From assembly GCF_018399035.1 (NCBI RefSeq), contig NZ_CP073760.1, forward strand, positions 3,476,001 through 3,540,000: DNA of 64,000 bases, written 5' to 3'. This stretch comes from Thiocapsa sp. Its GTDB lineage: Bacteria; Pseudomonadota; Gammaproteobacteria; Chromatiales; Chromatiaceae. A program made the position numbers and the translations under genes. This document shows positions 61,603-64,000 of this stretch, in pieces. Under the pieces are notes generated by a model. It ran no database searches. It had not been told where the DNA came from and was given only the letters and a program-made list of their open reading frames with translations. How positions within the stretch are numbered: position 1 is the first letter of the stretch; each line of letters starts with the position of its first letter.

Positions 61603-62019
61603 TCAGGGCTGCTCCCACAAGGATCGAGCCGCGATCTCTTTGACCCGAAACATGGGCTTGCCCGGCTTCTCCCCGGAGACGAACTCGTCGGCACCCGCGG
61701 TAACTGCCACGGCGATATGGATCGCGTCCATGGCGGCAAGACCATAAGACTGCGCGAGAAGCTTGGCCGAATCGACGAGCATGGAGGACCACGGCTGATG
61801 CTCTGCGCGGGCAAAAACGGACTGGTAAAAGGCGCTCTCCGCCACCTGTCTGTAATGGATCGCTTTAGGCATCACTTCCAACCAGAGCGCGTCGCTGACG
61901 ATCAAGATGCGATCGGGATCTTCCAGGATCGCCAACGCCGTTGCGAACAACGGCGCGCGTGCAGACCACGCGGCGATCAGCAGGTTGGCATCGATGGCGG
62001 TACGCCGTTTACTCATCAG
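61603..62019 (-). CDS. PIN-domain toxin (VapC-like)
   Basis: I chose the ATG at 62019, which overlaps the antitoxin gene by 11 bases. The 138-residue protein has the first PIN acidic residue in TAIDANLLIAAW, a Glu in SDALWLEVMPKAI, and the last acidic pair in GLAAMDAIHIAVAVTAGADEF. PIN-domain toxins cut RNA with a Mg-binding cluster of four acidic residues, of which the ones above are candidates. Together with the preceding small gene it forms a complete pair in the cargo between the heptamer arrays. Confidence 0.8.
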   Translation of the reverse strand: MMSKRRTAIDANLLIAAWSARAPLFATALAILEDPDRILIVSDALWLEVMPKAIHYRQVAESAFYQSVFARAEHQPWSSMLVDSAKLLAQSYGLAAMDAIHIAVAVTAGADEFVSGEKPGKPMFRVKEIAARSLWEQP

Positions 62020-62275
62020 ACAGACCACCACGGCGGCGCCGGACCTCTTCGCTGATCTCATCGGCACTTCGCAATTCGCCCCCGCTCGCGAGGTACGCCT
62101 TGCGCGCCGCGAGAGCCAGTCGACCGATTTCGGTGCGAGGCTGATAGTCCTCGGCCATCGGATCGTCCGTCAGTCGCTCAACGGTAATCCTGACGAGAAC
62201 GCCCACCGGCAGATCATCCGGCAGCTGTACCTGGTGGTCGGTCGAAACCTTTGTTTCAAAGGTCAGGCTTTGCAT
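62009..62275 (-). CDS. antitoxin partner of the PIN toxin
   Basis: I chose the ATG at 62275, which has AAGGA eight bases upstream; a TTG at 62293 is in frame. The 88-residue protein begins with a strand-rich region (MQSLTFETKVSTDHQVQLPD) that resembles an AbrB/SpoVT-type N-terminus (target DNA binding). A helical acidic end follows (GGELRSADEISEEVRRRRGG). The 11-base overlap with the toxin gene is typical of toxin-antitoxin operons. The family assignment is tentative, but the role as antitoxin is supported by the context. Confidence 0.72.
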   Translation of the reverse strand: MQSLTFETKVSTDHQVQLPDDLPVGVLVRITVERLTDDPMAEDYQPRTEIGRLALAARKAYLASGGELRSADEISEEVRRRRGGLSDE

Positions 62276-62299
62276 CGCTTGGTCCTTTTTCAATAGTGC

Positions 62300-62385
62300 T
62301 AAACCGCGCCCAGTGCGGTATGCGATGTTTTTGGATGGGATCGGCCCCGGCAGTTTTTGACGACCGCTGGAGACGGCGCGGTTTA
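62300..62385 (+). repeat. 86-bp inverted-repeat element, subtype A (copy A3)
   Basis: It starts TAAACCGCGCCCAGTGCGGT, has the interior GGATGGGATCGGCCCCGGC and ends GCGCGGTTTA. It is followed by an AT-rich spacer (62386-62411) and copy B3 in inverse orientation: the locus is the reverse complement of 7823-8015 in layout. Confidence 0.88.
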
Positions 62386-62411
62386 AGAAATTAAATAAAA
62401 ATAGATCATTT

Positions 62412-62495
62412 TAAATCGCGTCCACGTTAAGGGCCGTTGATGCACCAAACGTCGAGTTCACTCGAAAGTGAGCATCTCGCTCTGGACGCGGTTTA
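62412..62495 (-). repeat. 84-bp inverted-repeat element, subtype B (copy B3)
   Basis: On the minus strand it starts TAAACCGCGTCCAGAGCGAG and continues ATGCTCACTTTCGAGTGA, as in copy B1. One terminal base differs (AAATCGCG at the other end). Confidence 0.88.
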
Positions 62496-62537
62496 GAGAC
62501 ATTGGTCAGCGTGGCATGTTTCGTCGGCGTTCCGGCT

Positions 62538-62628
62538 GAACCCTGAACCCTGAACCCCGAACCCCGAACCCCGAACCCCGAACCCCGAACCCCGAACCCC
62601 GAACCCCGAACCCTGAACCTCGAACCCC
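62538..62628. repeat. heptamer array GAACCCC, ~13 units
   Basis: GAACCCC units with CCT variants (GAACCCT) run up to the pglZ stop codon at 62629-62631. It is inverted relative to the array at 60763-60896. Confidence 0.92.
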
Positions 62629-64000
62629 TCAAATCCCCAGCTTAACCGCCAGTTCATCGGACTCGGCCAACACGCTGTCCGTATGTGCATCCAGCACCAC
62701 GACGCGCAGCGATTGGCAGGTGTCGTTGGTCAACATCATGCCGACACTCGCCTCGCTCCCCAGCGCCAAGGTCAGGGTGCCGGTCACGCGATCGAGGTCG
62801 GCGCCGACCGCCATCCCGGCGCGACCGACCTCCTCGGCGCCGGCCATCAGGAGAACGCGGGCCAGGAGCGGCTCGGTTGCCAGCAGATCACCCGCTGCGG
62901 CGAGCTTGAGCCCGAAGGTGCGATTGGTCACCGCCGTCGGATAGCCTTCGATGCGCACCTGAATGCCGGGCACCGCGGCCGGTTTGCCGGCGGCCAGGCG
63001 CAGGCTGATCACCGGGATCACCAACTCCTGCAGGCTGAATCCGCCATGGTGGAAGCTCAAACTCCCGCCGGCCTTGAAGACACCGAGACCGGCCGGGAAG
63101 ACCGCATCCAAATCGGTCCGATAGCCGAGCTCGGCGCAGGGCACGCGCACCGCACCCGAGGGGGTGCTGCCGCCGTGTCCGATCCAGCAGCGCCGATGCA
63201 GATCCAGGGTGACCCCGCCGGGGCTGTCGGTCTTCATGTCGTCGTCCTTGCGGATCGAGAACTGGTGACCGTGATCGGCGGTGATCACGAAACGCTCGAT
63301 ACCGGCGGCGGCGAGCTTCTTCACGGCGCGGGCGAGGTTGCCGATGAGGCTGTCCATGATCTGACGCGCGATCAGGTCGACGTCCATCTCGCCGACGAGA
63401 TCGATCTCCTGAGAGCGGATCACGACCAGCGGCGCCGTGCCGATCTCCTTCGCAACCTTGGCCTGAGCGCTGCCGAGCAGCTTGCCCAACGTCATCTCCA
63501 CCGCGTCCGGGACCTTGGTCTTAAGGAAGCGCATGCGGTCGGGTGATTCCTTGAGCTCGGTGCCTTCGATCCGCGCCGCGAGCTTGCCCTTGGCGTCGAC
63601 CACGTCGAAGCTCGCCGCCGCTCCGGGTAACAGCGCCGCCATGCCGACCGGGGTGATCGAGGGCAGTGCAGCAATCGCGGCGCGCACCGTCAGATCCCTG
63701 GCCCCCTCGATCTGGCGTGCCAGCTCTACGCCCATCTCGTAGCGCATGGCATCGACGAGGAAATAGGCGACCCGTCCACCCATGGTCTGCACGACGTCCG
63801 GATAGATGCGGGTCTGGTGCAACGCCCCGGCGACAGTCCACGCGGACGCTCTGAACGCCTTGGTAAACCCGTCGGCCATCGCGCGCAGCAGATGCTCATG
63901 CTCCTGCCGGACAACGGCCAGGGCCTGTTCCGCCTCGGGCTCGTCGTCCATCCCGGCAACCCAGGTCTCCAGCCGTCGCTGCAGGCCGTCGGCACGGTGC
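62629..64000 (-). CDS. pglZ: BREX phosphatase-like protein PglZ, C-terminal part (5' end outside window)
   Basis: The frame is open to the window edge and shows about 456 residues. GGRVAYFLVDAMRYEMGVEL carries the metal-binding Asp of the alkaline-phosphatase fold. ALPSITPVGMAALLPG has the Thr that usually follows, and RFVITADHGHQFSIR the second metal site (Asp-His). A C-terminal domain of about 150 residues follows (SFHHGGFSLQELVIPVISLR). PglZ is the signature protein of BREX phage-defence systems. Its upstream operon partners (pglX, brxC and others) must lie past the window's right end. The residues and its order before brxL fit a type I system, though the PglZ subtype is not settled. Confidence 0.9.
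   Translation of the reverse strand, partial: HRADGLQRRLETWVAGMDDEPEAEQALAVVRQEHEHLLRAMADGFTKAFRASAWTVAGALHQTRIYPDVVQTMGGRVAYFLVDAMRYEMGVELARQIEGARDLTVRAAIAALPSITPVGMAALLPGAAASFDVVDAKGKLAARIEGTELKESPDRMRFLKTKVPDAVEMTLGKLLGSAQAKVAKEIGTAPLVVIRSQEIDLVGEMDVDLIARQIMDSLIGNLARAVKKLAAAGIERFVITADHGHQFSIRKDDDMKTDSPGGVTLDLHRRCWIGHGGSTPSGAVRVPCAELGYRTDLDAVFPAGLGVFKAGGSLSFHHGGFSLQELVIPVISLRLAAGKPAAVPGIQVRIEGYPTAVTNRTFGLKLAAAGDLLATEPLLARVLLMAGAEEVGRAGMAVGADLDRVTGTLTLALGSEASVGMMLTNDTCQSLRVVVLDAHTDSVLAESDELAVKLGI

Noticed and set aside
60763..62628. CRISPR array
   Set aside because: The repeat units are seven bases long and directly adjacent, with no unique spacers and no cas genes nearby.
58722..64000. A new defence system in place of BREX
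   Set aside because: PglZ and BrxL are well-known BREX proteins and keep their usual order. Only the cargo between them is unusual.

Overview
The window is high-GC, gene-dense DNA from a Gram-negative bacterium: it encodes outer-membrane phospholipase A, two RND efflux systems, an Mla-type lipid-binding protein and beta-barrel proteins ending in Phe. The gene mix (rhodanese-fused CoA-disulfide-reductase-like enzyme, Mrp cluster with a DUF4040-MrpB fusion, SLC13-RCK permease, Anbu protease, many toxin-antitoxin and Uma2 genes, GGGGTTC heptamer arrays) suggests a gammaproteobacterium, most likely a purple sulfur bacterium of the Chromatiaceae. That assignment is inference. I saw no rRNA or tRNA gene and no CRISPR array.

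Layout. 0-10 kb: the 3' end of a gamma-glutamyltransferase gene, two related membrane-anchored aspartic proteases, an MlaC-like protein, a MaoC-like hydratase, a broken alpha/beta hydrolase, a large MscS-type channel, a pair of 85-bp inverted-repeat elements and a flavoprotein-rhodanese reductase. 10-16 kb: a decayed defence/toxin island with type III restriction-modification relics, a nucleotidyltransferase-like gene pair of unknown function, a Uma2 gene and a HEPN-MNT toxin-antitoxin pair. 16-24.5 kb: an intact RND pump with its adaptor and an mrpEFGBCD cluster without a full-length MrpA. 25-33 kb: a transposase relic, a sensor kinase/FixJ-type regulator pair, and a small lipoprotein gene split by two different insertion sequences. 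33-39 kb: an arginine-deiminase cluster (antiporter, arcA, outer-membrane barrel, YfcC-type carrier, small secreted protein) without arcB or arcC. 39-45 kb: GntP permease, patatin, PldA, a barrel protein, a zeta-toxin remnant and a second Uma2 gene. 45-50 kb: a tight four-gene operon with an SLC13 permease, a receptor shaped like a class III adenylate cyclase but lacking the cyclase domain, and two small membrane coiled-coil proteins. 50-58.5 kb: gltS, a decaying second RND system, a dihydrolipoamide-dehydrogenase-like gene, Anbu and ppk2. 58.7-64 kb: the end of a BREX operon (pglZ then brxL, minus strand), split by a 1.7-kb toxin-antitoxin cargo between two inverted heptamer arrays.

The main novelty candidates are the cyclase-less receptor operon, the A/B family of ~85-bp elements (six copies at four loci), the cargo placed exactly between the pglZ stop and the brxL start, an insertion sequence I cannot assign to a family, and the twice-interrupted lipoprotein gene whose reading frame can be followed across the IS630 insertion. 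Several frameshifts fall in homopolymer runs, so some broken genes could be sequence errors rather than true pseudogenes.
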